IMG/VR virus record: IMGVR_UViG_3300045970_000244
Coordinates: 1 to 63,266 of that record
Strand: one strand, 5' to 3'
DNA from: a virus
Length of the DNA: 63,266 bases
Shown piece after piece: positions 50,158 through 57,455 of this stretch. Positions within the stretch are counted from its first letter, which is position 1; each line of letters opens with the position of its first letter. The translations under genes and the position numbers were made by a program. The notes below the pieces were generated by a model that saw only the letters and a program-made list of their open reading frames with translations, ran no database searches and was not told where the DNA came from.

Positions 50158-50477
50158 GCGATATAGTGGTAAGACCAATGACCGATGAAGACCTCGAACG
50201 AATGATGATTCAGGAGCAACTTGATCGAAGTGAGCACGAGCTGACGGAGGATGACCTAGCGCCGCTGCATCGGTACGTCCAGAACCGGATCGAGCCGGGC
50301 GACTTTCTGATGGCCGTACTCTGCAACGACTTGAAGGAGGCCTGTGGCCGGGCCGACAGTAGGAACCGTAGACGGATTTTTGAGTACGTCAGTTGGCTTT
50401 GGAACGAGGCGCCGAGCACTTGTTGGGGATCGCCTGCGAAGGTGGCAGCGTGGCTCTCACGAGGAGATGCCGCATGA
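50154..50477 (+). CDS. Small phage protein (107 aa)
   Basis: RYVQNRIEPGDFLMAVLCNDLKEACGRAD, then FEYVSWLWNEAPSTCWGSPAKVAAWL (each split in the fold), is a pattern repeated in many phage small proteins of unknown role. Coupled by ATGA overlaps. Confidence 0.7.
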   Translation: MSDIVVRPMTDEDLERMMIQEQLDRSEHELTEDDLAPLHRYVQNRIEPGDFLMAVLCNDLKEACGRADSRNRRRIFEYVSWLWNEAPSTCWGSPAKVAAWLSRGDAA

Positions 50478-50752
50478 CACGCTGGAAACTCGTCATCGAC
50501 AACACAACGCCGGTGCACCAGTTCGTCATTCGCGAGGTGACAGACCCTCCGTACATCGGGATTGAGATTGCGCGCGTCAACCCGGGGAACATCGTCTACC
50601 GCGAGAAGCATGGCAAGCTGATCGCCGCCGCGCCGGCCATGTTCGATCTTCTCCAGAGGCTGACGCATTACTTTGATGGCTTAGAGGGCCCGTACAGCGA
50701 CATGAAGCGGGACATCGTTGATGTTCTACATCTCGTCGAGGAGGAAGCATGA
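50474..50752 (+). CDS. Hypothetical protein (92 aa)
   Basis: The ATG at 50474 overlaps the preceding stop. Strand-rich first half (WKLVIDNTTPVHQFVIREVTD), then EKHGKLIAAAPAMFDLLQRL, like the gene at 48364. Unknown role. Confidence 0.6.
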   Translation: MTRWKLVIDNTTPVHQFVIREVTDPPYIGIEIARVNPGNIVYREKHGKLIAAAPAMFDLLQRLTHYFDGLEGPYSDMKRDIVDVLHLVEEEA

Positions 50753-51069
50753 GAAGAGTGCGCCCGCTGACGCTCTACGAGTTCAACATCATCACGCGCG
50801 ATTTTGAAAGGCACGTTTGCGCGGCCGAGTGCGCTCCCCAGTACGTCAACGACGACAGCTTCGGCACCCGTTGGCGTTGCCGCTCCGACGATCACGATTG
50901 CTACGGCTACGACAAAAGAAAGAGCGCCAAACTGCGTGGCGTCTGTGACTTGGAGCGAGAGATTCACGAGTTGCAGAAATTGCTTATAACCATGAGAGGG
51001 CCGGACACGGCCGAGGAGAAAGAATGCGAAACATCGAACTCAGCGCAGCCGAACTCAACATCCTGCTGA
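50749..51069 (+). CDS. Hypothetical protein (106 aa)
   Basis: Contains a Cys cluster (HVCAAECAPQYV and WRCRSDDHDCYGYD) and a C-terminal helix (CDLEREIHELQKLLITM). Its last 46 bases overlap the next gene. No family recognised. Confidence 0.55.
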   Translation: MRRVRPLTLYEFNIITRDFERHVCAAECAPQYVNDDSFGTRWRCRSDDHDCYGYDKRKSAKLRGVCDLEREIHELQKLLITMRGPDTAEEKECETSNSAQPNSTSC

Positions 51070-51251
51070 ACGCCTTGGACGAACTCCACGGCACACAGCG
51101 GAGGATGGCCACAACCGTTGGCCTTGTTGATCCCGAGCAGGTACGGCGAGGGATGGAGATGGTGATGGTCTTGCGCGCCAAGCTCGGCGTTTTGGCGTTG
51201 ATCGAAACAGCTCAAAAGCCGCCAGAGGAGGGCCAACATGAACGGACTTAA
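51024..51251 (+). CDS. Small helical protein (75 aa)
   Basis: ATG with AGGAGAAAG upstream inside the preceding gene. Helical (LSAAELNILLNALDELHGT; VRRGMEMVMVLRAKLGVLAL). No family recognised. Confidence 0.6.
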   Translation: MRNIELSAAELNILLNALDELHGTQRRMATTVGLVDPEQVRRGMEMVMVLRAKLGVLALIETAQKPPEEGQHERT

Positions 51252-51567
51252 AGAGTTCCTAGACGTAAAGCTCTTGTCAGCCAAGTTGAAGGCCGCGTGG
51301 CAGGCAAAGTACGGCATCGAGGTCATCGAAGTAGATCAGTGGACTTCAACGGGCGACATCGAACAGCAGATCTTCAGCGTTGTTTCAATTTTCCCTGCGG
51401 CAATCCACGGCGGAGACAGCGAGGCCGCCCGTGAGCTAGGCATCGACATGTTCAAGATGAAACGGGTAAGGGCAGAGGATTCGCCACCCATGGCTCGCGT
51501 GTGGTACGTAGAAGGTGACGACGGATATTGTAAATTTTGGAAGGCCACACATGACAGTTCAGACTAA
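51238..51567 (+). CDS. Hypothetical protein (109 aa)
   Basis: Mixed alpha/beta (LSAKLKAAWQAKYGIEVIEVDQW; QQIFSVVSIFPAAIHGGD; VWYVEGDDGYCKFW). It overlaps both neighbours by about 15 bases. No family recognised. Confidence 0.6.
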   Translation: MNGLKEFLDVKLLSAKLKAAWQAKYGIEVIEVDQWTSTGDIEQQIFSVVSIFPAAIHGGDSEAARELGIDMFKMKRVRAEDSPPMARVWYVEGDDGYCKFWKATHDSSD

Positions 51568-51727
51568 GAAGAAAGCGAAACCCACGAAGAAGGCCGAGCC
51601 CAAAGCCGCCCCGGTCGTCGGCGAGAAGGCCCTCGACAAGCGAATCAACACGCTGATGAACGACCCAGACCTCAAGGATAGTGACTTTGTTCTCTGGCTC
51701 AAGAGCCGAAGCGCCAAGAAAGGCTAA
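51551..51727 (+). CDS. Small basic protein (58 aa)
   Basis: ATG at 51551. A Lys-rich N-terminus (TKKKAKPTKKAEPK) is followed by a short helix (DKRINTLMNDPDL). May bind nucleic acid. A T-rich CCTTTATTTTTC motif follows its stop. Confidence 0.55.
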   Translation: MTVQTKKKAKPTKKAEPKAAPVVGEKALDKRINTLMNDPDLKDSDFVLWLKSRSAKKG

Positions 51728-51805
51728 AGTCCTTTATTTTTCTCTTGGCGCCGCACAGGGTTTTCCTGTATGTGTCTGTCTATGGACACGAAAGGAAAAA
51801 CCAAA

Positions 51806-52015
51806 ATGCAAGTTCAGACTACGAAACCCGACCTCACTCCGCCGATGGCGGTTCTCAACCCCAAGCGCACCTTCACCACGGACATCGACGCGGCGCTCCT
51901 TGACCGCGTTACAAAAAAACGCAAGGCCCGCCGGATCAAGATGTGCCAGATCGTCGAGTGGGGCCTCCGCATGTGGGAAGCCGAGATCGAAAAACAAGAA
52001 GGCAAAAAACGCTAA
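51806..52015 (+). CDS. Small DNA-binding-like protein (69 aa)
   Basis: The ATG at 51806 has AAAGGA at good spacing. FTTDIDAALLDRVTKKRKARR then KMCQIVEWGLRMWEAEI suggests a strand-helix-helix (ribbon-helix-helix-like) fold, so it may be a small regulator. It is coupled to the resolvase-like gene by TAATG. Confidence 0.55.
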   Translation: MQVQTTKPDLTPPMAVLNPKRTFTTDIDAALLDRVTKKRKARRIKMCQIVEWGLRMWEAEIEKQEGKKR

Positions 52016-52557
52016 TGGCTGGTGATGGACCTGCCGCCGGGCGCGAAGCGGGCCTCTTCTTTGAGGAGGTCTTCGAGCGTCAGGCGCACTCCAATGGTCT
52101 ACTGGTTCTCAAGAACCCGCCCGGGGCGCAATACTGCGGCAAGGGGCGGCTCCGAGTTATCTTCAACAATCTTGACTACTTCCTCGGAACGCAGGCCGGC
52201 CGCGTAGCCTTCGTTGACTGTAAATCGTATGAAAAACACTACTTTACCTACTCAGAGATCAACATCCGGCCAAAGCAGCTCGAACGCGCCGTTCTCCTGA
52301 ACGAGCACCAGATCCCGGCCGGGTTTGTCGTTTACTTTCGCAAGACGGGCGAGATCGTCTACTTCACAGGCTCCCAGATTGCTTTAAAGGGCCCTAAGAC
52401 GCGCTTTACGGCGGATGAGGGGCTTCGGCTGGGTCGGCTTGAACAGTTTGATCTCCGGGCTGTTCTGAGCGAATTTCACCCTATCGGGAAGGCCCGTACA
52501 CAGGCCGCCATCGCGTTCGGCAGACTGGACACTGTTCGTTCTCGACCTGAACGCTGA
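52015..52557 (+). CDS. RecU-like Holliday junction resolvase (180 aa)
   Basis: NLDYFLGTQAGRVAFVDCKSY supplies the D...DxK nuclease core, followed by INIRPKQLERAVLLNEHQIPAGFVVYF (split), as in RecU-type resolvases. The start (EAGLFFEEVFERQA) also fits. It ends within the opposing zinc-ribbon gene (77-base overlap). It could resolve junctions made by the RecE-like/RecT pair or trim DNA before packaging. Confidence 0.75.
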   Translation: MAGDGPAAGREAGLFFEEVFERQAHSNGLLVLKNPPGAQYCGKGRLRVIFNNLDYFLGTQAGRVAFVDCKSYEKHYFTYSEINIRPKQLERAVLLNEHQIPAGFVVYFRKTGEIVYFTGSQIALKGPKTRFTADEGLRLGRLEQFDLRAVLSEFHPIGKARTQAAIAFGRLDTVRSRPER

Positions 52558-52696
52558 ACCCACACCCGTAACAATAGTTGAACAGGATCGTTGGCTGAAT
52601 CCCGCGCTTGTCCGGCTTTTGGTTGGCCATGTCCCGGGCCTGCTGGTCGGTAAGGTATGGGAACTTGCGCTTCAGGGCTTTCCAGTCATCGCTCAC
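52481..52696 (-). CDS. Zinc-ribbon protein (71 aa)
   Basis: GTG start overlapping the upstream stop (GTGA). YCYGCG and CPVCRTRW give a zinc ribbon; the N-terminus (KALKRKFPYLTDQQARDMAN) is helical. It is the last gene of the leftward late block and overlaps the end of the RecU-like gene. Function unknown. Confidence 0.65.
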   Translation of the reverse strand: MSDDWKALKRKFPYLTDQQARDMANQKPDKRGIQPTILFNYCYGCGFSVQVENEQCPVCRTRWRPVYGPSR

Positions 52697-52920
52697 CGGC
52701 CCTCGATGTCGCGGAGTTTGTCGCTTTCCTCGTTGGCGGCAGTATTTTGGCCCTCAACGGTCTTGCGGGCGGCCTCAACCTCAGCCTGATTGGCGGAGTC
52801 TTGCGCACGCTGAAACCACGGCAGGAGTGTCCGCTTGAGGAAGTACAGCGCAATCACGCCCAGCAGCGCCCCGCCAACGTACAGGATGATCTTCCAAGTG
52901 GCCGGCAGAGCTAGTGACAC
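52693..52920 (-). CDS. Inner-membrane spanin-like protein (75 aa)
   Basis: One N-terminal membrane helix (WKIILYVGGALLGVIALYFL) is followed by a charged, probably coiled-coil periplasmic part. This fits an i-spanin beside the lipoprotein gene. The GTG start overlaps the lipoprotein stop by ten bases. Confidence 0.6.
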   Translation of the reverse strand: MSLALPATWKIILYVGGALLGVIALYFLKRTLLPWFQRAQDSANQAEVEAARKTVEGQNTAANEESDKLRDIEGR

Positions 52921-53486
52921 AGCAGGTTGCTCCTTCCGGCGTCAGAGTATTCGATTTCACAGGTGGAGCCCCAAGTCGAAAACCCGCTGTCTATCGGTAA
53001 ACGCTCATAACCGGGTGCCGTGATGAAGATCTTTGCGATCCCACGGTACTTGGTGACGCGCTCTAAACCGGTGCCATCGGTCCACTTGATGGTAAGCAGC
53101 GCCATAACCTCGCCATCCTGCGCTTTGCTCCACGCCTTGGCGCCGAAGAAGTCAGCCCATTTTATGGTCACGACCGAACCGCTTGATGCGCTGTATTGTT
53201 TGTGAATGTCGCGGTAATAGACGTCTGCCTCTGCCCCGATTATGGTCTTGCCCTTTGGGGCAATGAGGTTCCAACCGGAGGTAATTGGTGAACCGGCGGT
53301 GAAGAAACAGGCGTCCATACCACGACCGGGAACCGCGCCACACGCGGTATTGAGCAGGGCGTAGTCCCCGGAATCAAAAGCGTCGGGGCTTGGATCGACC
53401 TTTGTGGGCCGACCCGAGCACCCGATGGCGAACGCCACGATGAAGAGCACGAAGGATAGGAACCCGAGCGTTCGCGGATTGATCAC
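52911..53486 (-). CDS. Lipoprotein (191 aa), possible outer-membrane partner of the spanin
   Basis: A GTG start gives a signal with lipobox FAIGC around residue 23. The mature protein is beta-rich with several Cys (CGAVPGRG, CFFTAG, CEIEYS, LLCH), longer than usual o-spanins. Location inside the lysis block suggests a spanin or surface-exclusion role. I cannot decide between them. Confidence 0.65.
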   Translation of the reverse strand: MINPRTLGFLSFVLFIVAFAIGCSGRPTKVDPSPDAFDSGDYALLNTACGAVPGRGMDACFFTAGSPITSGWNLIAPKGKTIIGAEADVYYRDIHKQYSASSGSVVTIKWADFFGAKAWSKAQDGEVMALLTIKWTDGTGLERVTKYRGIAKIFITAPGYERLPIDSGFSTWGSTCEIEYSDAGRSNLLCH

Positions 53487-53487
53487 G

Positions 53488-53697
53488 TTATTTCTGCTCC
53501 ATGTCTGGCAACGCGGGCTTGCCGGGGAACAGCTTTCCGTAGCCGAACTTCAGACCATTCTGTACGGCCTGAAATACGCCATTGGCCTTGACTTGCGGGA
53601 TGTAGCTAAGGGCTTCGCTCATCAGCCACAGGCCCATGAACACGGCTGCCCCACCGGGGCCGCTCACGAACGTCCAAACATTCATCACCATTTGCAT
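53488..53697 (-). CDS. Holin candidate (69 aa)
   Basis: A short protein with a hydrophobic segment (VWTFVSGPGGAAVFMGLWLM) and a basic C-terminal half, immediately before the endolysin-type gene in transcription order of the cassette. Such small proteins with GPGGAAVF-like segments occur beside endolysins. The topology is uncertain. Confidence 0.6.
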   Translation of the reverse strand: MQMVMNVWTFVSGPGGAAVFMGLWLMSEALSYIPQVKANGVFQAVQNGLKFGYGKLFPGKPALPDMEQK

Positions 53698-53709
53698 GTC
53701 AGTTCTCCT

Positions 53710-54159
53710 TTACACCAGACCGTACTTGCGTAGGTTCTCGGTGTTTAAAGCGAGGTACTTCTGTGTACCGTTGACCTCGGCTCCAAGCCAAAGTGCCTTG
53801 ACCGGCGCCTGCCGCCAGTCGAGATGCAGTCCCCCAAGCTCCTTGCCTTCGAGCTTCCAGTTGGGGTAAAGGCCAATCCCACCAAATTTGAACCGCGTGG
53901 CGGCCATGTAAAGATCGAACAGTTCGGCGCGCGACTTCCCGGGGAACATGATGTCTGCGGCCTGACCGATGTAGTGCTGAGAGCCCTTGACGTGAATCCC
54001 GCCGGTGCCGCACGTCACCAATATGGCCGTGCCGATGTGCTCCCTGTAGGCGTCAAGCTCGTACAGGAACCACTTCTCCATTTTGTCGGGATTGCCCCAG
54101 TTCTCGGTCCGTCGAAAAAATTTGAGCCCCGTCCAGTCCTCTTCGGTCATTACGGGCAT
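53710..54159 (-). CDS. Endolysin, peptidase M15-like (149 aa)
   Basis: The zinc site S60-x-H62-x6-D69 (SQHYIGQAAD) and H112-x-D114 (LHLDWR) are those of M15_3/VanY-type L-alanyl-D-glutamate or D-Ala-D-Ala peptidases. The length is that of simple phage endolysins with no binding domain. It lacks a signal peptide, so it needs the holin. Confidence 0.85.
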   Translation of the reverse strand: MPVMTEEDWTGLKFFRRTENWGNPDKMEKWFLYELDAYREHIGTAILVTCGTGGIHVKGSQHYIGQAADIMFPGKSRAELFDLYMAATRFKFGGIGLYPNWKLEGKELGGLHLDWRQAPVKALWLGAEVNGTQKYLALNTENLRKYGLV

Positions 54160-54169
54160 CGGAATCCTC

Positions 54170-54505
54170 CTAGAACACGGCGGCTTCGACGGCCAGAACT
54201 CCCTTGGGTTGTGCGATGCTTCTTTTGGTGCCTTGATCGATGGTGATCTTGATGTCCTGACTGTCGCCGGGTTCCAATGCTGCTGTATCGGTCTTCGTCA
54301 GCGAGCACTCAAGTTCTCCTCGGTCGGAAGATTTTACCGTTGCGCTCTTGGTCAGGGTCGTGTTGTCTGCGTTCTTGAACGAGACAGACGCCGCCGTCAG
54401 ACCGGTCAACGGAAACACTTTGCCGGTGTTTTTGTCCAAGATGGTGATGACAAGGTTGATGTCAGAACCTTGGACGATGGTAGCCAATTTGTTCACGGGG
54501 CTCAT
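54170..54505 (-). CDS. Beta-sandwich fibre-associated protein, BppU-N-like (111 aa)
   Basis: Strand-rich (ATIVQGSDINLVITILDKNTG, AASVSFKNADNTTL, GELECSLTKTD) as in the upper-baseplate BppU N-terminal domain. It lies between the endolysin and the next fibre-like gene. Probably structural. Confidence 0.65.
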   Translation of the reverse strand: MSPVNKLATIVQGSDINLVITILDKNTGKVFPLTGLTAASVSFKNADNTTLTKSATVKSSDRGELECSLTKTDTAALEPGDSQDIKITIDQGTKRSIAQPKGVLAVEAAVF

Positions 54506-54996
54506 GGAATATCCTCCTGAATGTCGATTCTTGCTTCAAGTGCCGTCGCATCAAGCTCGGCCACAATCTCTTCGCTCCCAACGCCGACCATTACTTCAAG
54601 TGCTAGGGCCTCAAGTTCGGCGGTGATCTCCAACCCTTGGGCAACAGCAACAGAAAGTTGTCCGCTGATTTCAAGTTCGGCAATGACTTCGACCTTGTTT
54701 TCAATGGTTGTTGGCGTGAGGTCGGCAGGGAGTTGAAACGAAATTCGCTTGTCGGCGACGTGGACTTCTGTTGGCGAGAAGATTCGCGCGATCCACTCGC
54801 CCTCTGGGTCTGAGGTTGTCGTTGGTAGGGTGGCCTCATACAAGCCTTGAAAGCCCGGCTCCGTCATCTCAGCCATGGGCAGGGTGGCCGCTATGCTCAA
54901 ATCTGGGCGAAGCACGCGGCAGAAGACGTCCGTAAGGCCGGACACCATGTTCTTCGATTCGTAGCAGATTCTGAACGGCACCCCAAGATTTGCCAA
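54502..54996 (-). CDS. Fibre/appendage structural protein (164 aa)
   Basis: The start is a TTG at 54996 with AAGGGG six bases upstream. The N-terminal strands (GLTDVFCRVLRPDLSIAAT, GLYEATLPTTTSDPEGEW) form a beta-sandwich-like domain. The C-terminus has three repeats of an AELE/VAELD motif (VEVIAELEISG, LEITAELEALA, EIVAELDATA). Role in the appendage inferred from context. Confidence 0.6.
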   Translation of the reverse strand: MANLGVPFRICYESKNMVSGLTDVFCRVLRPDLSIAATLPMAEMTEPGFQGLYEATLPTTTSDPEGEWIARIFSPTEVHVADKRISFQLPADLTPTTIENKVEVIAELEISGQLSVAVAQGLEITAELEALALEVMVGVGSEEIVAELDATALEARIDIQEDIP

Positions 54997-55021
54997 TCTT
55001 TCCCCTTTTGCTCCATCCTAC

Positions 55022-55074
55022 CTGAAGTTGGCCGAGAGGCCCAACAGTAGAACCCCTCGGCCCAAGCACTTCAG
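55022..55074 (-). other. Intercistronic two-stem hairpin
   Basis: A seven-base outer stem (CTGAAGT/ACTTCAG) and a seven-base inner stem (GGCCGAG/CTCGGCC) fold the 91-base gap between two fibre genes. No T-run follows on either strand, so it is more likely an mRNA processing or stability element, or one affecting the weak TTG start downstream, than a terminator. Confidence 0.5.
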
Positions 55075-55087
55075 ACGTTGAGCAATA

Positions 55088-56236
55088 TTAGACCGCCATG
55101 CCGCCGGAGTATACCCGGTCGGACAACGCCTTCAGGCTGTCGGTTCCAGTTGCGAACCCGGTGCCCTTCACCAGACCGAGGTCGGTCAGGGCGTTGCCTA
55201 CGGCCGTCTGAATTGCCAGTTGCAGGGTGTTGGCGGCGGCCAACCCGATGGTTCCATCGCCGATTTTGTCGGTCTGGACCTTGATCGCGTCCTGCACTGC
55301 CTTCGCTGCCGCAAGGCCATACGAGGCACTGTTGATTTTCGTCTGGATGTCCGTGGTCTGCGTCAGAACGCTCTGCGCTGTCGTCTCAAGGGCGAACCCG
55401 CTTGCCGAGACGTCCGTTTCGAGCGTGGCTGCACGACTCTGATTGAACGGGCTGCTGCTCACGGCGTACACGAACTCAAACAGCAACTCTTCGATCACTG
55501 CGGTCGAGGCCACAACGAGGTCGATGTGGTAAACGCCGAGAGCGTCGCGAACAGCCGGGGCCGTTCCGCCGCTGTAGCCGGTTAACATCGCACCGCGATC
55601 GGTTCCCGAAACGTTCTTCAACGAAACGAGGATCGACTGTGAATCCGGGTCTGCCATCTGCCCTTGGGCGTTGAAGATGCGGACAGGGATTCGGTACGTC
55701 TTCGAGCCGGAGGTCGGAACGACGAGGTCGTCGGGAATGTCAGCCGAAAAACTGACATTGTTCTGAATTGAACCGACGGCGCTCTGAACAGACGCGATGG
55801 CCGACATGATCGACGCAAGGCTGTTCGGACCAGTTTCCAAGTCACCCTTGACGGCCGTGATCTTGGTGTTGCTGTCCAAGCCGGTTGACTTGATCGAGGC
55901 GATTTCTGTGTCCTGAGTACCTAAGTGAGTATTGATGTCCTCAAAAGTCAGGTCAGATATCTTCTCCTTGTAGGCGGCGGGAGCTGGTTTTGTCGCAGAA
56001 TTGATAACGGCTTCGACCGTATCCCCGACAACCGCGCCCCAACCAGTGAGGGTTGAAGCAGCAATGTCAACGTAGTAAATGCCGGGTGCGTTCGTGGCGT
56101 CGAGTTCTGAAAGCGTCAGGGCAGAGCCGCCGACCGCTTTCGGTACTTCGTTTACATAAATCTGAGCCTTTACGTTCGCTAGTCCTGTGGTGAACTCTCT
56201 CGACGAGTACAGTATTCTAATCGTTTTCAGTGCCAT
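55088..56236 (-). CDS. Fibre/appendage protein (382 aa)
   Basis: The N-terminus (YSSREFTTGLANVKAQIYVN...LTLSELDATNAPGIYYVDI) is a beta-sandwich like that of the next small genes. The middle has a long helical coiled part (SIMSAIASVQSAVGSIQNNV), then YRIPVRIFNAQGQM and GVYHIDLVVASTAVIEEL strands. The end is helical. Likely a trimeric appendage shaft. Confidence 0.65.
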   Translation of the reverse strand: MALKTIRILYSSREFTTGLANVKAQIYVNEVPKAVGGSALTLSELDATNAPGIYYVDIAASTLTGWGAVVGDTVEAVINSATKPAPAAYKEKISDLTFEDINTHLGTQDTEIASIKSTGLDSNTKITAVKGDLETGPNSLASIMSAIASVQSAVGSIQNNVSFSADIPDDLVVPTSGSKTYRIPVRIFNAQGQMADPDSQSILVSLKNVSGTDRGAMLTGYSGGTAPAVRDALGVYHIDLVVASTAVIEELLFEFVYAVSSSPFNQSRAATLETDVSASGFALETTAQSVLTQTTDIQTKINSASYGLAAAKAVQDAIKVQTDKIGDGTIGLAAANTLQLAIQTAVGNALTDLGLVKGTGFATGTDSLKALSDRVYSGGMAV

Positions 56237-56251
56237 TTTAGCTCCTTGTTT

Positions 56252-56554
56252 TTAGGTTGTTCGTCCAGAGGACATTGCAACATCAGATTCAGTATCCTCG
56301 ACATCAAAGAACTCATCCGTGACCTTGTCGGATTCTGTGTACACCGCAAGGCAATGACGTTTTGTTGGAAGTCCGCCGCTCCAAATATATCGGTAGAAAC
56401 CTGCGAAAACTTCACTGAGTGCCGTTGACGGCAGCAAAACTTCCCCGGTGTGTCCGTCGTACACAGTCACCGTCACACTGAGTCCAGAGACCGGAAGCCC
56501 TAGCTGAATTTTTCGGTAAACCAAAGGGATGTCGTCGTTGATCTGAACGATCAT
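56252..56554 (-). CDS. Small structural beta protein (100 aa)
   Basis: All-beta pattern (DIPLVYRKIQLGLPVSGLSVTVTVYDGH, split; LSEVFAGFYRYIWSGG), similar in layout to the 111- and 164-residue proteins nearby. Probably an appendage subunit. Coupled by ATGA. Confidence 0.6.
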   Translation of the reverse strand: MIVQINDDIPLVYRKIQLGLPVSGLSVTVTVYDGHTGEVLLPSTALSEVFAGFYRYIWSGGLPTKRHCLAVYTESDKVTDEFFDVEDTESDVAMSSGRTT

Positions 56555-57042
56555 AGGCCGACCTTTCCAGCTTGAATTTTCAAATAGAGCTTATAAGGCG
56601 AAACCATTGACAGATCACCAAGCGTCTCTTTGTCGAGCACCTGTTTGGGCAGGGTTCCGGCCATCTCAGTGCAGATTTCCGAGGCCGAAGACGCCCAACG
56701 GTTCACGGCAGGGATAGGAATGTTGAACAGTTTCCAGATCAAAGCCCGCCACATGAAGTAACAAAACGCGCCGTAATCGTAGTTTTGGCCGTCGTACTGC
56801 GGAATGAGCCCCTCGTAAATGCGTTCTTCTTCTTCAAGGGGCAAAGGGATCTCGACCGTGTACACTATTTTTGCTGACCCAGACGAAAACCTCTTGAGCG
56901 ATTCCATGTGAACGCCAAGCAAGTTCGAGTGAAACACGAGAAAGTCGTCGAACACGATGGCGAAGTGGCTCACCGGCTCATTCAATCCCCAGCGGATGAG
57001 GACCGAGAGGGGAGCTGAACTCTTCGTCCAAATGAGCTTCAT
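56551..57042 (-). CDS. Permuted papain-like (YiiX/NlpC-type) hydrolase (163 aa)
   Basis: H26 in SHFAIVFDD, then a strand region, and C124 in SSASEICTEMAG give the permuted His-then-Cys order of YiiX/NlpC-like enzymes. The length fits a single domain. It sits among fibre genes rather than in the lysis block, so it may act during infection or on the host wall or lipids. Substrate unknown. Confidence 0.7.
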   Translation of the reverse strand: MKLIWTKSSAPLSVLIRWGLNEPVSHFAIVFDDFLVFHSNLLGVHMESLKRFSSGSAKIVYTVEIPLPLEEEERIYEGLIPQYDGQNYDYGAFCYFMWRALIWKLFNIPIPAVNRWASSASEICTEMAGTLPKQVLDKETLGDLSMVSPYKLYLKIQAGKVGL

Positions 57043-57455
57043 GTGCGCGCCATCCCCAAGTAGTCTTGTATTTTGTGACGGAAGTCTGTGATTTTCGATT
57101 CAGTGACAACGACGCCGTCTGGAACAATATTCGCCACCTCATCGAGAGCGACGTAAAGTGAGCCAGAAAGCAAAGCAGCTTGAACGTCGGCGGTCACTAG
57201 CATCACCTGTTTGACCTGAGCAAGCGTCAGGCCAGAAACGATGTTCGAAGCGCCGTACTCTGCCATGAGGTTCTTACCGAAGTCCATTGCAGAAAGAACT
57301 CTGGTCTTGACGTAGCCAACCATGTCGGCCTGCGGGCTCGGTGTTCCTCCGTTGAAAAACGCCTGAAGCGCCGCCTTCTCGTAATCCGTCATCGCGGCCG
57401 TTGCGGCGTCAAACTCAACCTGCGTTCTGATGATCTGCCCGTTTATGTTGATCAT
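57039..57455 (-). CDS. Hypothetical fibre-cluster protein (138 aa)
   Basis: Helical (FDAATAAMTDYEKAALQAFFNG, LTLAQVKQVMLVTADVQAAL, TDFRHKIQDYLG). Between the papain-like and the long fibre genes with ATGA overlaps. It may be a fibre chaperone; no motif proves this. Confidence 0.55.
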   Translation of the reverse strand: MININGQIIRTQVEFDAATAAMTDYEKAALQAFFNGGTPSPQADMVGYVKTRVLSAMDFGKNLMAEYGASNIVSGLTLAQVKQVMLVTADVQAALLSGSLYVALDEVANIVPDGVVVTESKITDFRHKIQDYLGMART

